From positions 18,011,764-18,075,763 of the forward strand of contig NC_088306.1 of the NCBI RefSeq assembly GCF_032854445.1: a stretch of 64,000 nucleotides of DNA, given 5' to 3'. The notes beneath the pieces are model-generated. The model had not been told where the DNA came from and did not search any database. It was given only the letters and a program-made list of their open reading frames with translations. This document shows, one piece after another, positions 1 through 14,299 of the stretch. Positions within the stretch are counted from its first letter, which is position 1. Every line of letters starts with the position of its first letter. A program made the position numbers and the translations under genes. This DNA comes from Liolophura sinensis. Taxonomy: Eukaryota; Mollusca; Polyplacophora; Chitonida; Chitonidae.

Positions 1-2094
1 GAGAGTATATCCCCTCTACAAAATTAACAAAATAGAGTTTAATATTAAATATGGAGCCAAAAATACAAGGAAAGCAAGCAAGAAATATTTTGGGCTAACT
101 ATGAAGCAAATTCTCCAAATACACAGGCAGGGCCAAAATCATTTCATGAATGTTAAAAGAAAAAAAAGAAAAATGAAAGTCTTTCTCTGACATCCTCTAA
201 TATGGTGAAATAAAAACAGAGAAATGCATTGTCTAAGTGCCCAACAGTCCAAATCCTGTTTATGGCTAAATTTGTTCTCAGGAGACATTTCTGCGAGCAA
301 GATGAAACTTCTTCACTGACGATGAACAAAATACAATGTTTATCTGTGGACTAACCATTCATGGTAATGATGCTATCCAGAGTTAACATGATAGAGTTCA
401 ATAGTGCATTCAGATAGGCCATCTAACATATGGTACATACTCTAGCCATGAATTCACATCTTGGTCTCTTCAGAGGACAGGCAAGCATTTGTATGGATGT
501 CTATAGAAACCTCTTGACACTTGAAACAGTCAATTCTAGCACTTGAATGCTTATCTCTTCCTGAAGATGGGTCTGACTAGTAAAACACACAAAGCCATAC
601 ATCTCCATACGGAATGGGCACTCAGGCACGGAGAAGACCTGTTTCGGACTTAGGTTAAACTAAAAGTGAACAAAAGTGTTTGACAGTATTTGTACAAAGG
701 CTGAAGTCGCAGATGCCCGGAGCAGGAAGAAGCATTACCATACAGGCACAAGATCGTGTTGTAAAAGCCTCCTCTGCCCATAAAGGTTGGGGAAAGGCTG
801 ATTTTGCTCCTCTTGACCCGTGATTGCATTAGGCGCAGACGTATTGTGGCCAAAGGCACTAAATTACACGCATTTCGGGGCCGTGTCAACACTTTACTGA
901 TGTGATTGGCCCGATGTCTTGACCAATTGTCTGTAAGTGCCCAGATGACCCAGTGACACAAGTCCGGCCCGATGACAAGTTCAGCGTGCTATAGACACAG
1001 GTAACAAGTTTCTGAAGACAAAATGTTGCTTTGGCAAAATAAGCATGCTACCAAAAACTGGGCCATCAATCCTCCAAACATGTCAAGAGTGTTCCAGAAT
1101 TCCTAATCAGCAGGTACAAGATGAGGTACTGGAAGTTTGTACGCATCCAAGAAATAGAGCGTCAATTACAGGAATGGTGCAGTTTATAATTACACCAGCT
1201 GAGCTCATTCAAATCTCGACAGACTTAGGGAGAATTCCATTCAAGGTCTGCAGGGATGTGCAAAAGTACCACATGGCTTTATAATGGCTCAATTCACAGG
1301 GCCTTAATACACTGCTCAATGCCTCGGGCAGCCACTGAAACTCGAGGGTGATAAAAATCCCCGTCATAAACCAGAGCCCCTCAAACAGCAATGACATAAA
1401 TCAGCCGTAATAATTCCACAGATACAACTGAAGGATATGTTCAGAACATCACCTTCCATGAGAGAAAAAGAAAAACGGTCAATTATGGTTCTTTCCTGAG
1501 AGCTTCAAATACTAAGAGCAGAAATATTCACTTGCTTGAAGAGTAAAAAAAAATACCAAACCTGAAGCAAATGCACAGAACTGCTTTATCAGCCATTAAC
1601 TGTCATTTAAATTGTATCCCTGCACCAACTGCTGTATCAACCATTAACTGTGATTTAAATTGTGTCTCTACATTGGTGGAGCAATTGAACAAGCATGAAT
1701 AACATGAATCTGTACTCTTATATTTATGAATTATGCTTAAAGTTCAATCCAAGTTCAGCTCAATAGCAAAGCAACACATCATTAGCTCAGGAATGACATA
1801 TTCATACACGTCCGAAATCAAAGTTCTGAATATGAATGGCCTAAGCTTCGGCATCGGTGTATTATATTACAACTACGAGCAGAATGTACAAAAACTTGAC
1901 ACTGAACCAGAAAAACATAGCAATGAGACTAGGATATCATGTTATCATGTCTATTAGGCAAATCAAAATATTTTCTGGTGTAGGCTTTAAGCTCATTTGA
2001 AGTAAAAGAAAGCTAAAATATTAAGTAAAGTTCATCATACTGACAAATGAAAACTATGCAAAAAAATACCTTAATTTATTCTTTCAGTTTATTT
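1..2094. other. Gene-free stretch
   Basis: AT-rich non-coding sequence. The open frames (for example 650-961 minus and 1733-1957 plus) have no recognisable domain, splice context or homology that I can see. Presumed intron or flank of the 5-HT2 gene and possibly also PSMD1 intron. Confidence 0.6.
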
Positions 2095-2400
2095 GCAGAA
2101 TATTGAAAGGCATTCAAATATATGAAAACTATAGTGGGCTTTATGAGCCATACTGACGGTATCTAGGAACTCTGACGTCACATCACCTTTTTTTCCTGAT
2201 GTTCACCAGAAGGAAACAATTTTTGGTAACATTATTTCAGTGATCTTTTACTCAAGGGCAAAAAGAGTTATCCCAACATTCATTGTCGGGATTAAAGTTG
2301 GAAAAACTTCCTGTGACATCAGCATTCCTAATAGTATGGTCCATAGAGCCCACCTTGGATTTCAAATGTTTGAGCACCTATAACTCTTTTCACAAAAATC
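2095..2400. repeat. Fold-back (MITE-like) element, copy 1
   Basis: The left arm (about 2110-2185, containing ACTCTGACGTCACA) is an imperfect inverted repeat of the right arm (about 2310-2375, containing TGTGACATCAGCATTCC), giving long terminal inverted repeats of about 70 bases round a short core. A second copy lies at 7935-8232 in reverse orientation. No coding capacity; probably a non-autonomous DNA transposon. Confidence 0.75.
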
Positions 2401-2471
2401 AAAAAAAAAATAAAGGTATATTCATGTGTAGTTTTCAGTGGTCTATTTAATGACTCCTACTTCGATTTTTT

Positions 2472-3766
2472 GTGGTCTTTTCCTTTAAACCAGTGTCAAA
2501 TCTTTTTTAATTGATAAAGGTAGTGGTTTGCAAAAAAAATTGCAAACACTGAGCTGTATAGAATTTCGTGGGTTACAACATGCTGAACTCCTAAATATAG
2601 AGTATTAAAAAACTGTTGGCACTGTATTCATTAAACTTGTATTTCAATTATAAACTGTAATGCTGCAAAAAACACTCAATATTTTTCTTTGCAACCTAGA
2701 GATATTTATTGAAGAACAACGTAAACAGTGCTCGAAAGTAAACTGATGTTTTTGCTAGTGTATTTATTTATTTATGTGAGTTTTTACAACATTCTTCAGT
2801 AGAAACGTGAGGTGTTCTGATGGAGAGAACAGGGGCAATGTCCAAATGAGACCACTAACCTTTAACAGGAACCATACAAATCACCCTACCAAGTAGCCAT
2901 TTTTGATTTGATAATGCATACCCTAGTGATTTTCTATTCCATGACCACACCTCTTATCCAGCTATTAATGAACACATCATGAATATCCATTTCCATGATC
3001 CTATAGTGATGTGTTTAGATAACAGTTCTTTTACATTTTTGGTATTTAGCTGCAATGGTCACATTTTGTCTCTCTTCATTCCTCTCCTAAAATACCTGAA
3101 AGCTTACACTGTGATATTATATTGCTGTTCAATCTCTGATAATGAATAGCATTTAGCTACATGTAGAAAATCCAATAGCAGCTCTCGTCTTGGTCCTAGG
3201 TTAGCCTAGCAACCTCTGCTTGTAGACTCGTGTCCTTGAGTCAAGCTGAAGAGGTCAGCAAACAAGAGAACTTGTGTGTTCAATTATACCCCGAACGTCA
3301 GCCCACCATCACAAACATTGACTTCTAAAATGGCCTTCAAACAGAATACACAAACACTTGCCACTTTCTCCACAAGGGCAAAACTGGAATTCCTAATATA
3401 ATAATAAAAAAGGTCACAGAGTGGATCTGATCTTTTACTCCTTGTATGCTTGCCTTTGAGCTTTCTCACCATGTGATAGCTTCTGGGGCAGGTGCTTAGG
3501 AGGCGATATTATCAAATACGGCAGTTATTTGAAGGCAGAACAGAAGGGACTGTTACAGCTGAAATACTGACCCAAATGTGACCATGATTAAAGGTTACAC
3601 TGTGAGATATACTTGGATGCGACTGACAGTTCCAGAATGACTTGACATGCCACATTGCAATACCTCTCCTTCAATGCCATCATGCATAGAGGCCAAAATT
3701 AAATGCTTACATAAATGATCTTGTCCAAGGACAATGGGAAGATGAATGGCAGGGAAAAGCACAGGA
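2472..3766. other. Gene-free stretch
   Basis: AT-rich sequence with no supported gene and no clear repeat. The 62- and 66-residue open frames at 3284 and 3595 look random. Confidence 0.55.
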
Positions 3767-3988
3767 TACCCTAAATGACCTAAAAATTTGACCACAAAAG
3801 ATCATTTTTGGAGGCAAATATATATCATGAGACATTACTCCTGGTGCTAAAATTTACATTTTCTCAGTAGGATATCATCCTACCTTTCCAAACACCTCTC
3901 AAAGCATCTTTCTAAAATCAAGAGAACTCCCAGAATCTGGAAAAATGAGCAACTTAGTCTAGGAGAAAATCTCAGGTCATTTATGGTA
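3767..3988. repeat. MITE family C, complete copy
   Basis: Begins TACCCTAAATGACCTAAAA and ends AGGTCATTTATGGTA, near-complementary termini. The interior carries AGGATATCATCCTACCTTTC and a Lys/Asn-like A-rich tract found in several other copies (13690-13890, 19170-19360, 33692-33807, 37250-37395, 38636-38835, 40745-40889). Confidence 0.75.
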
Positions 3989-4113
3989 TTCTTTTTTTTT
4001 TCACAGTTCTTATGACACATTTTTATGTGAAGGATTATTTATTAACATTTTGGCACAGTAGCATTTTTATTCTTCAATAAATTCTTCCAATAGTAAATAG
4101 CAAATAGTATAGC

Positions 4114-4212
4114 GCAAAGTACAATGAGCACGCAATACAATGAGCTCGCAGTACAATGAGCTCGCAGTACAATGAGCTGGCAGTACAATGAGCTGGCAGT
4201 ACAATGAGCATG
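4114..4212. repeat. 16-bp tandem repeat
   Basis: About six units of a 16-bp sequence (GTACAATGAGCTCGCA type; the last two complete units have TGG instead of TCG). It opens overlapping short frames on the minus strand that are not credible genes. Confidence 0.9.
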
Positions 4213-5960
4213 TAGTATTCGTCTTGCACTGAATTCTTGAGACAGCCAGATGATTTTGAAAGAATTGTAGATGTAACAGATATGGAGAAGGCCTGTCATT
4301 TATACACTGTATTTCCATGGATGATGGTTCTTCCTATAGATTGTTCTTTACCTTGATGATTTCCTACCAATGCATTCCAACATAAAAAAGTATCAGGTAC
4401 TTCGATGACACATATGGGAGGAAGACGAAAGATTTATCTTCCAATATCAGTTCATAACTGGTGAGCATCTAGTACACTCCTGTCAAAGGGATGAATCCAG
4501 AGTATAAAAGTGACAAGCCTTCCAGCAATCTGTTACTTTTACGCGCAATATCCTGTAGCTATTACAACAGTATTGGGGAAGACGAATACCGCTTTATTAT
4601 TTTATATTAGAAATAGATCATAAATAGAAAGTCAAAACTTAGGGCAACAGCTTCTAGTTTTGTTATCATTTTGGTTAATCAATAGCCTGGATTTCTGAAA
4701 AATGCCAATCCTAAACTGAGAATATAATCTATCTTACAAATAAGCATTTTCCAAAAGCGATATATGCAGAAAATATGGGGAGACATATCTTAAATGTTAC
4801 AGTTTATGACCACATTTAACACCTTGTTTTCTCAGAATTACTAAAACAATGACAAGTCCAGAGAAAGAAAAATTACTCTTTCAAAATATAAATTTATCTC
4901 CTGTGATGGATGAACACAGCCAGGCTGCTACATTATGTCCAAATGCTTTTATCTTATTAAAGATTTTCAGTTGTGTGAACTATAATTTTTGTGACGTCAC
5001 AAACTTTATTTCCTTAAAACCATAAAACCCAAAAAGATTAAAGATGTAGACACACCAAAATGTAGATGAAGAACATGTGACTTCACTGATATGTGATTTA
5101 TCAGCCATTAACAATACCTGGTATAATGATAGTCTTCATTTAATTTAAAGTCATAAACAGCACTGAGTACAATATATAATGTGATCTTTACCATCAGACA
5201 AAGGTATGAGATTAGACAGAAACACGGTGACTGTCTTTGGGCATAATCATGTCATCTTGTACAAATGTAAAAGAAAAGTGCATTCTTTTTGTGTCTAAAT
5301 AAAAAAGTCTACTGGCACACTTTATAATACACGCTTTGTAGCTCTGGTTTTTATACTTTCACACTTGTCCACATGAGGATTGAATCTGATAAAGTCAAGA
5401 CGCAGCTGCGGAAAATGCCATATAAAATATTCCTTTTGCCACAAAATTGTCTCTTCATTTAAATAGCTATATATTACTTTATATTAATGATAACATTGCT
5501 ATGATCTTTGCCCTCGTATGTCAGTTGGGTAAGCAGAAGGGCATGATGACCTTGCTGTTGACATGGCACTCATGATAGGGCCAGAGGGAATTCATGACTG
5601 CTTTAGCTCTAAATGTAGGACATCTAAACATGCAAAAGTACATGTTGTGAAAAACGCCACTGACATTTTAGAACTGAATGACAAGCAAACATATGACAGA
5701 ATATAAAAATAAAAATAATTTGAATGTTATTACTGTAAAGTCTTTTAACAATTAAGCTGATTGACAGACTGACTTACGACTAAAAATATTCAAAAAAATC
5801 AATCTCATATTGGGTTAGCAGATATTCAAATATTTGCTCGGTTAACATTTTTAAAATTCTACTCATGCCTATTTGATAAATATTTTCACACCAAATTTAT
5901 AGAAGAATGTTTATTCAAATATTAGGTGATTATGCGAGATAGACAATGTAATTGCAAATG
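4213..5960. other. Gene-free stretch
   Basis: AT-rich sequence without credible open frames, RNA genes or clear repeats. Confidence 0.55.
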
Positions 5961-6173
5961 TACTGTAATTCTTCAACCTTTTCACATGTTTGCAAGGTGT
6001 TTACTCATTGATATTCTGATGGCATTTTTTTGCGTAGACCGATAAAACTATAATTTTGGTGAAATTGACAACCCATCCACAGTAGTTTTGTCTTTAAAAT
6101 CAAATTAAAAATGTGCATAAATTGCTCTGACAGTTGCTCTTTCATATGCGCAAAGGTTGAGGAAATAGGGTAC
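5961..6173. repeat. MITE family A, copy 1
   Basis: Starts TACTGTAATTCTTCAACCTT and ends AAAGGTTGAGGAAATAGGGTA, imperfect terminal inverted repeats of about 21 bases. The interior includes a segment like CCAACCAATxTAGTTTTGTC shared with the copies at 38834, 43373 and 57520. Confidence 0.8.
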
Positions 6174-6285
6174 TATCAATTACATATAATGATATAATGA
6201 ATGATCATTCTCAATGGCACCCATCTTAGTTTCAAAACAGAATTATTCTTTTCTAGGATACATCAACCTACTCCTGTTACAATAT

Positions 6286-6327
6286 CACACACACACACAC
6301 ACACACACACAAATATATATATATATA
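6286..6327. repeat. (CA)n-(TA)n microsatellite
   Basis: About 13 CA units run directly into about 7 TA units. The long open frame across it (6214-6627) comes from the repeat and is not supported. Confidence 0.95.
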
Positions 6328-7934
6328 GAAAGAACCCAGATTTATATACATAAAGCAGCATTTGAAAGGAGACTATATAGAGAGAGGAGCATTTTGAATG
6401 GTTCTACAGGCATATGTCTAGTTATTCCGCTTCCTCATACTGAGAATAACTTCGGCATCAATGAAACAAGCATTAAAATAAAACATGCATCAATACAATG
6501 TGTGTTATTACAATATTGTATATTGCATGAGAACCTGCACATACTTTCAGACATCTTACTGAAAAAAGGGTTTGAATTATCTTTTCACATTTTTAAAGGC
6601 CATTCCAGGTCAACACGATTCAACTAGTGTAACATGACATGTATGCCTCCAAAAATAACCAATAAGGTAGAGCTGAAAAGATCAAACAAATCAGTTGATA
6701 CAGGAATATCCAGATTTTATGTTATCCTTCATCTACACATGGAGATTGTTTGGGTGCTTATTATTTTCTCAGACAAGGAAGTGTCTGTATTTAGACTTAA
6801 GGCCAAAGTGAGCCAGATAACTTCCAGGTATTAAGGGCTAGATTAGAGTCTTGCCCAGGTATATTTAGGTGCTGTCAGCTACAGAAGGCCTCTAACAACA
6901 GGTAGTGCATACATGTCCTAGAGGTCTGTGATCAATGAACAGAACCATAATACTGAAGTAAAGTTTTTAAGGGACGCTTTATGCACTCAGCTTTAAGGGA
7001 ACTGGGCTCTACGATCACAAAGCTTTACTAGAATTCAGTCCGACTTTATAATCTAAACTTCAAAGCAGCATAATGCACTAAAATTGCAACTTACCTGAAG
7101 AACTTTATTTTAATACTTAGGGACTTTCAGGGCAAAACTGAAAATTAGTGTTCGTGTTTAATTTCAGAAATTATACCACATATTAAAATCAAGTATGCAT
7201 GACTTAACCTCGGGGCCAGAATCACAGTTGTCTGAGAAAATACCAGCACACATGAAATGACAGTTCCGAGTTTCAGACAAGGAATTCTCTGTTCTTCTGA
7301 TGAATGCATTCTGAGCATATGGGCATAACTATCAGCAAATTAGCGGTGTCTTTCAATGGTCAATGGACCATAAACCTTTATTAATAGCTCTGCATCATGC
7401 GAGTTCAGGTGCAAATGTCTTACTTAACCTAGGCGTGGAAAGATGGTGTTTTTGTAGTGAAAGGTTAGAGGCAGGCTGCAACTTAACGAACTCAAGCAGT
7501 TTAAGGGGATAACCCTGAATTGATTGGTGCATTGGTTAGCGACTTATACATCAACGGTCACTGCGTTGGCCATTACAAATCACTAACGGGGGTCGCGCTA
7601 AGGGATCAACTTCCGTTATCTTCTCCCATTCTGTTCTAATGGCAAACACAAACCCTCAACCTCGACAAAAGACCATTGTGAAATTTGCCATAGTATAAAA
7701 AGAAGAACAAGGCCACAAAACCCACCATAACAACGACCTACTTCCCGGAGAAAAAGAGCTCTTACTGTAATACATCAATGATTTCTTCCTCTTCTTTCTG
7801 ATTTTCTGTGTATTCCATACCTTGATTTGTTTTCCTTAAAGGAAAAGATCTCTAAAAATCCAAGTAGGGATCACAAAATAAGACCACTTAAAACAATGCA
7901 CAAACATGCTTTCATTTATTTTTTTTTTTAGCAT
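6328..7934. other. Gene-free stretch
   Basis: No supported gene. 7400-7700 is less AT-rich than its surroundings but has no recognisable coding or RNA structure. Confidence 0.5.
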
Positions 7935-8232
7935 TGTGTGAAGAGGGTTAAAGACATTGAAACATTTGAATTCCAAGGTGGGCTTTTATGGACGATACTA
8001 TCAGAGTTTAGGAACTCTGATGTGACTGGAAGGTTTTCCAACTCTCAACATGACACTGAATGTTGGAGTAACCCTTTTTACCCTCTAACCCTCTTTACTG
8101 ATAAAAGATTCTCAGAAACTGCTTCCTTCTGATGAACATCAGGAAAAAAAGTGACGTGACGTAAGAGTTCCTAGATACCGGTATGGCTCAAAAAAACCCA
8201 CCTTACTATTCAAATATTTGAATGCCTTTCTA
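7935..8232. repeat. Fold-back (MITE-like) element, copy 2 (core inverted relative to copy 1)
   Basis: Contains GATGAACATCAGGAAAAAAA, GTTCCTAGATACCGGTATGG and AATATTTGAATGCCTTTCTA, the reverse complements of 2210-2100 segments. Sequence downstream (8401-8490) matches 2401-2470 in direct orientation, so only the element core appears flipped. Confidence 0.7.
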
Positions 8233-8394
8233 TAATCTTATTTATTTATTTATTTGATTGATGTTTTTTCCCATACTCAAGAATATTTCACTTATATGAC
8301 GTCGGCCAGCATTATGGTGGGAGGAAACCGAGCAGCGCCCGGGGGAAACCCACAACCATCCACAGGTTGCTGACAGACCTTCCCACATATTCAA
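8229..8394 (-). repeat. tRNA-derived SINE, 5'-truncated copy inserted next to the fold-back element
   Basis: (ATTT)n tail complement at 8239-8258, then body motifs CTCAAGAATATTTCACTTAT, GGCCAGCATTATGGTGGGAG and CCACAGGTTGCTGACAGACC. The tRNA-like head seen at 26020 is missing. It separates the fold-back element from its direct-oriented right flank. Confidence 0.85.
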
Positions 8395-8490
8395 CAATCT
8401 TAAAAAAAAGAAAAAAAATAAAGGAAAGTATTTTTATGCATAGTTTTCAGTTGTCTGTATGATGAACCTTACTTCATATTTTAGATTTCT

Positions 8491-11400
8491 TTTACTTTAA
8501 GATTCTCGCCTTCTAGCCCTTTTAGTCAAGGACCATATCACTATGCATAATGAGCATTTTCTCACACTTAGCCCTGAATACAAATGTGCGACCTTCTAAG
8601 TGCAGTTTCAGACTTAACTTTTTTTTTTTCACTTATTAATTACCGCACGCAAGATTTGTTGATAAAATCCTCAAAATTTATTTCAAAAAATATGTGCTTC
8701 TTAATGTGCAATCAAAATAGTTTTACGTCAAATTAAATATCTTAAATTCCAAAACATTCAACTTTAAAACCCCTATAATAGCCTTGTTTCTCTGGTTTTC
8801 AGAACTTACTGAGATAAGAGTAGCAAGTTCAGTGACAAATCAGTCAGCATGAAAGCATCAGGTCTAAGGTCATTCCCTCAAAATATAACCTTTTTTTTCT
8901 CTGAGGGAGCATTAGAATGATCAAAGTCCACTTTAAATTTCATGGTTTGATAATTTAATAAACAGGCCATTTGACATTTCACTTGTGAAAGCTTTGAAAG
9001 ACTTGACCTTACGGAATCAACAACTGAAGCCAAAGAAATGCTTGACCTTAAAATTACTGGGCTCAACTATCCTCACACGCTGAATTCCAAGGCCACATGG
9101 AAACTGGAATCCAAAGTCAACGAGACACTGCTTGTTATGGAGAGGACATCGAGTGATGTGAGGGAAACCAGAAAAGCAGTCAGCCAGGGGAAATTATGTG
9201 ACACTGAAGGTGTAAATCGAGTCGACAGCAGTGTGTTAAGAGAGTAAAGCTCAATCCTCAGAATGGTCGCTATGGTTCCATCAAATGCCTGGATCTGGCC
9301 GGACAATGATGATGCCAAGCCCACAGCAGTAAGGTCATGACAAATGGGGCCTAATGTCTCATCTGCTGATAGTTTTATGCCCGTTGTCCATTGGCAATTT
9401 CCACGATCATTCTGGGGCTAATAGTAGATTTTTGGGAGAAAATGAAGGGAAGAGAGAAGGGGAACGAGGATAGATCCATAGCCCAATGGAGTCAAATCTG
9501 GCTGTAGCCTGATGGTAGTGTTGAAGGGTATCATTTGAGAAGATGCATAAAGCCTTCATAGTTTGTGGGGATAAACCTGTGAATGTCTGATGTCTAATCC
9601 AGCAACATGGGCCAGATTGACAGAGTTGAACCAGCCAATTAGCTGTGGTCTAGAGACTTGACATTTGTACACCGTACCACACAGGAACCTCGAGAGTTTG
9701 TTGCTCTCTTGTCACTTTAATACCACATGTACCTTCTGCCTTACGGACGAGAAGTATGGCCATTAGTATGGAAGGTCAGAGACAACTTCATTAGTCATGC
9801 CAGAAACAAAGGCTGTTGCGTAGGGACAAAGACAAAAGTCTACTCCCACACTACCCACACTACCACCTCTCCGTCCTGATCAAATCAGTGGGACCAGAGA
9901 GAAATATACGTCTGTATGTGACTGTCAGTCTGGTTTCTGTATTAATGTGCTCCCAGCAGAAAAACCAATCAAGCTTCAGACCCTGCCATCTAATCAGTTT
10001 CGCGGAACTATTAAATGTAACACTTTAGCTGTATCAGAGTTTTCGGCGATATCAGATTTTATGGGTTTCCAGGTATAACCTGTGGACAGCAAGTTTTATG
10101 ACAAATGCAGAACTAAGCCACAAAAGCAGCTATCGTCACTACCATGTAATACACAGGAGAGATTGACTACAGATAAAAAATCTCTACTGTGGGGAGAAAT
10201 AGAAATCCCGCATCCTGCAATGAGGCAATCTCTAAATAACCATAGCCCATAACCATGCCCAGGTAGTGGCGACTGATTGGCTCACCGAAATATAGACATT
10301 TGGAAAACAACCTCCGTGCAATTTGTTGTAGTGCCATTCTTGACAAAGACATGAACAAAGTGTCAAAATATTGATCCAAAATAACACTGACTAACATCTT
10401 CTCCAGAATTAACCTCCCACATACATAACAGTAATAGTAACAGGAGACACAATGGGAGACACATATGCATTTGTCAATCTGATCTGACATGTTTATTGCA
10501 TCCTACAGATACAATGGCAGTAGGAAGCATTTCAACTCCACCCACAATAGCCAGTGTAACAAACTATTGTCTAGCTGCAGTTCACATCAGACTACAGTCT
10601 ATGTTATGTGACTTATTCATTAGCGCTCTCTATAGGAACACTATACTAGAGAGATCTTGCTTCTATAGATATCTCTCCCTGAGACAATGTGGTTTAAAGT
10701 TAAGGTCAAAAGATTAATAAGCATAAGTCAACGTACACTGATGTATTTTAATCATTTTTCCTAAACCAAGGGCATGCACCTATAAGTTACTGGTGTACTC
10801 TGTGTTGGAAAACTGTGAACCAATCAAAATGTCACATATGACCATGACGTACAGAGAATTCTCTGCACCAATTCTTCCTGAAGAGCATTTTTGAGAATTT
10901 CTGTCCTGTATCAAAACAAGAACAAGCATACAGGAGGTCAGTCAAGTGTGAATCTCAAATGTAAGCAGACATTTTTCCTGAAATTGTGGAAAATAATTTG
11001 GTGACATCACCTACACAATTTTAAAATTTCCATGAGAATAGTAAATGATATCTGATTTATTTACTACTCGTGCAGCAGAAGAGTTTGTTTTTATAAAAGT
11101 AAGTTTGTTGAAAAGACTTAAGTCAGACAGTTCTCACCTCTTCTAGCCCTTCCTTAAAAACATACTGCAAATGGAAGTAAACTGTAAAACCTTTAATTTG
11201 AGCAACAAACAGCCAAGCAGAAAACACTTTAGGCATTTTGAAATGCAAAACAGTTGATCTGTAACACCGCCTACAGTTCATGCTGGTCTGTGCTGTTGTA
11301 GCTTTAAATCCCTGCGCGGGCAAGTTTTTTATTTTTTCTTGAATTTCATGGAAAATTGTTGAGAAATAAACATTGCTGAGACTTTACTCGCCAGATTGGC

Positions 11401-14299
11401 GACAAGAGAACACCAGTTACTCGCCAAAATGGTTCACACAGTCGCAATTGGCGAGGAGCGTTTCTTTATGTTTTCCCCTGAATGGCAATGTTTAAACCGG
11501 ACCAGTTACCATCTTGCAGAGCCACTTCAATACAACATCCTCATAGAGACAATCTAAAAAACAGATACATGGCAACTGAAGCTGTATGTACATGAGGAAA
11601 ATCAAAATTCATAAAACGGAGCAAATCTTTCATAAGATTGTTAATGATGTTTGTCAAGTGTATTGCCACAACAGAGAATAGTGTGATCTTGCTGTAAACA
11701 TAATACTGTCAAATACAGAGCATTTGGCAGCCACTCTCCAGGGAGTGGGAAGTTTCTTTGAAGGCTGAGGGATTCATCTGGGCAGCCATCGAGAAGGCAC
11801 TCTCCAGCCAACAGAGACGTACGAGGAGCAGAACGGATGCTCGCAATCCAATCAATTCAAGGTTCGCGTCAATTGAGCGAAGAAAAAGGCTGGCAATTAC
11901 AGACAAATCAACATCAATGAGAATTTCTTTGAACTGAAACCCACTTGGTCGTCATATCCAGTCTATTGACCATCCTATCTCCACCAGATGTTTGATGTCC
12001 TCAAGTTTTTATACACCGGCAAGGGCAGTGTGGGGCACAGCAGACGATATCTATAAAAGGCTTATATAATAGCACACAAACAGCGGCAAAGGTGAAATCC
12101 TGCCCCACATCTGATGGATATCTATGTGTGTTTACAGAAATCTGTATATGAAATCATCCAATTCTGGAGAATTACATGCCAACAGTGTATCATCAAGGAC
12201 TGTCTAGACAGCGTGAATGTGAACACATCTTATCTGAAATTTGCCTGGATATAAAAAGGTGCCACATTTTCAACAGGATAATGGTATTGATATTTACAAC
12301 ATAAAATGCCACCAGATGTAGTCTAGGGCCCTGGGAAACGGAGGTAGCATCTGAAGGGCTATGAATTATGGTTTGAATGACTTCCAAACTCTGGTAGACT
12401 AGAAGAGGGGCATGAAATACAGAGGCTGTCCGAAATCTGTATCATCTTACATCTTTGTGACCTTGTGCTCATTGTGCAAAATCGCTGTGGTGAATTCATG
12501 AAGACTTTATCATCAAAATCCAACTGATCAGATATGTAACTTATAAACTAGCACATGGTACATGTACATGGTTAAACTCTTTAAATGTTTAAACCACAGA
12601 CTTTTTCTCTTTCTTGTATCTTATTTGATATATAATAAGGATATTTCTGGTGGTTTTGAACGTTATTTCGGAAAATTGTCTTGCAATTACTGATCCGGGT
12701 TCAATAATGATTCTAATTTGAATGCCTGCTTCTACACTTAAGATTCAGAACCGAACATCACCATGTGATTAGTCAAAATGGTTAGTGACACATCCTCGTA
12801 ATTGTTCATGAAAAAAATACGTCCTGTGAAAGACCAAGTGATCAAAAGACCATAATCTAAAAAACACAATGATCAAATACTAACTGCTACAAAGGTTATT
12901 CTCATCTTATCATACTTGAGACCGAACAGGACCTTTTAACTTCTAAAGAGGTCACAAATTGCTACAAACGTAATTTTCAAATTTTGATCCCTTGTGCCCA
13001 AACTAAAATTATCTTTAAATTTCTACAAAAATGACGATTAAAGAGGCCACACACAGGGGTGAAAACCCAAAGTGAATGTCCCACATCTGAAGTTCCTAAT
13101 CACTGTCAAACAAACACGGAAAAGGAATGGCCTTTTAACTTCTAAAAGATACGGTAATTAAGAGGTCACATACGACCTTTTGTAAACTGAATGAATGTTT
13201 TTTGTATTAAACTTACATCAACTGTTACAACTACATACATGAAGTTCCAAACAAACAATATGAATTGATTGTGTGATTTGCCAAGACACCCTTACCAAGT
13301 CCTTTTATATCATCAGGCAGAAAGCTTGATATACACACAACTGCTGTGACCTGAACAGACTGTCTGGGTAAAGAGCTTAGGTGACAATAACCAGTGCTTT
13401 ACCATCAGCAAATGTCACAACTCCTCCGAGACCAAGCTAACCTGACCAGCATATTTTATACCTTAGATGTCTAATCTGACTGTCAACCTAGTAGAGCCAT
13501 CTGAAACTTCTTCTGGGCCATACGTGTTAAGGGCCTAGCTGGCAGTCCACACTTCATGTGTTTTTCTCCATTTTAAGATGCACGCAAAATTGTTTAGGAA
13601 GGAGATTGGCATCAACAATTACTTGTATGTCATTTATTTCTCAGTGATTTAACCATACAAATGCAAAGAAAGTTTTTCATAAAGACTTCCAACATACTGA
13701 ATTTGCTGCCTAAAAAGTGCATTTTTAGAAACAAAGTCAATAAAATATATATTTTTAATGCTAAAAACTATTAAATACATTTTTCCAGAAGAATACCATC
13801 GTATCTTCCAAACACTCATTAAATACCTTTCTAAGGTCAATAGAAGTTTTTGTAATCAGGCAAAATGAGTAGCCTGTTTAGTTTCGTGAAAAAAATGTTT
13901 AGTTCAAATACAGGATGTCTTGTACAAATTTACAAATTATTTTGCACAATAAAAAATTATCCTCTACACAAATGGGTTATTCTTGACAGGTAATACCTAC
14001 TATTATACTTAATCATGTCAAAACGAATTAAACTGCTTAAAGAACATTGCAAGCTGGATATTGGATATTTCTGAGAAAAAATTCCCAGGATACATGTAGC
14101 TATGATACCTGGAAAGAATGGACTTGCTCAAGGATTGTTGGTTCAAAAGAGACATCTTATAGGCATCTGTGAAGAGTAGTGTAAATACTACAAGAGCATG
14201 CGCTGAAAGTTATGTACAACTTAAATGCATGGAAGTAGCATCCAAATATATAACAAATAGAATTTTAATCAGGATATAAGTAAATACCATGATTGAAGT
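8491..14299. other. Long gene-free stretch
   Basis: No supported gene in 5.8 kb. The small open frames at 9038-9247 (plus), 9816-10028, 10167-10490 and 11123-11323 lack recognisable domains. 12780-13200 holds a weak repetition of ACCTTTTAACTTCTAAA and AGAGGTCACA motifs. 13690-13890 is an eroded family C MITE. Confidence 0.5.
13690..13890. repeat. MITE family C, eroded copy
   Basis: Shares TGCATTTTTAGAAA, the CCAGAAGAATACCATCGTAT motif, CCTTTCTAAGGTCAATAGAA and GGCAAAATGAG with other family C copies. The termini are not clear. Confidence 0.55.

Noticed and set aside
9038-9247. 69-residue plus-strand frame, hydrophilic
   Set aside because: No domain, overlaps a similarly long frame on the other strand, and has no splice or homology support.
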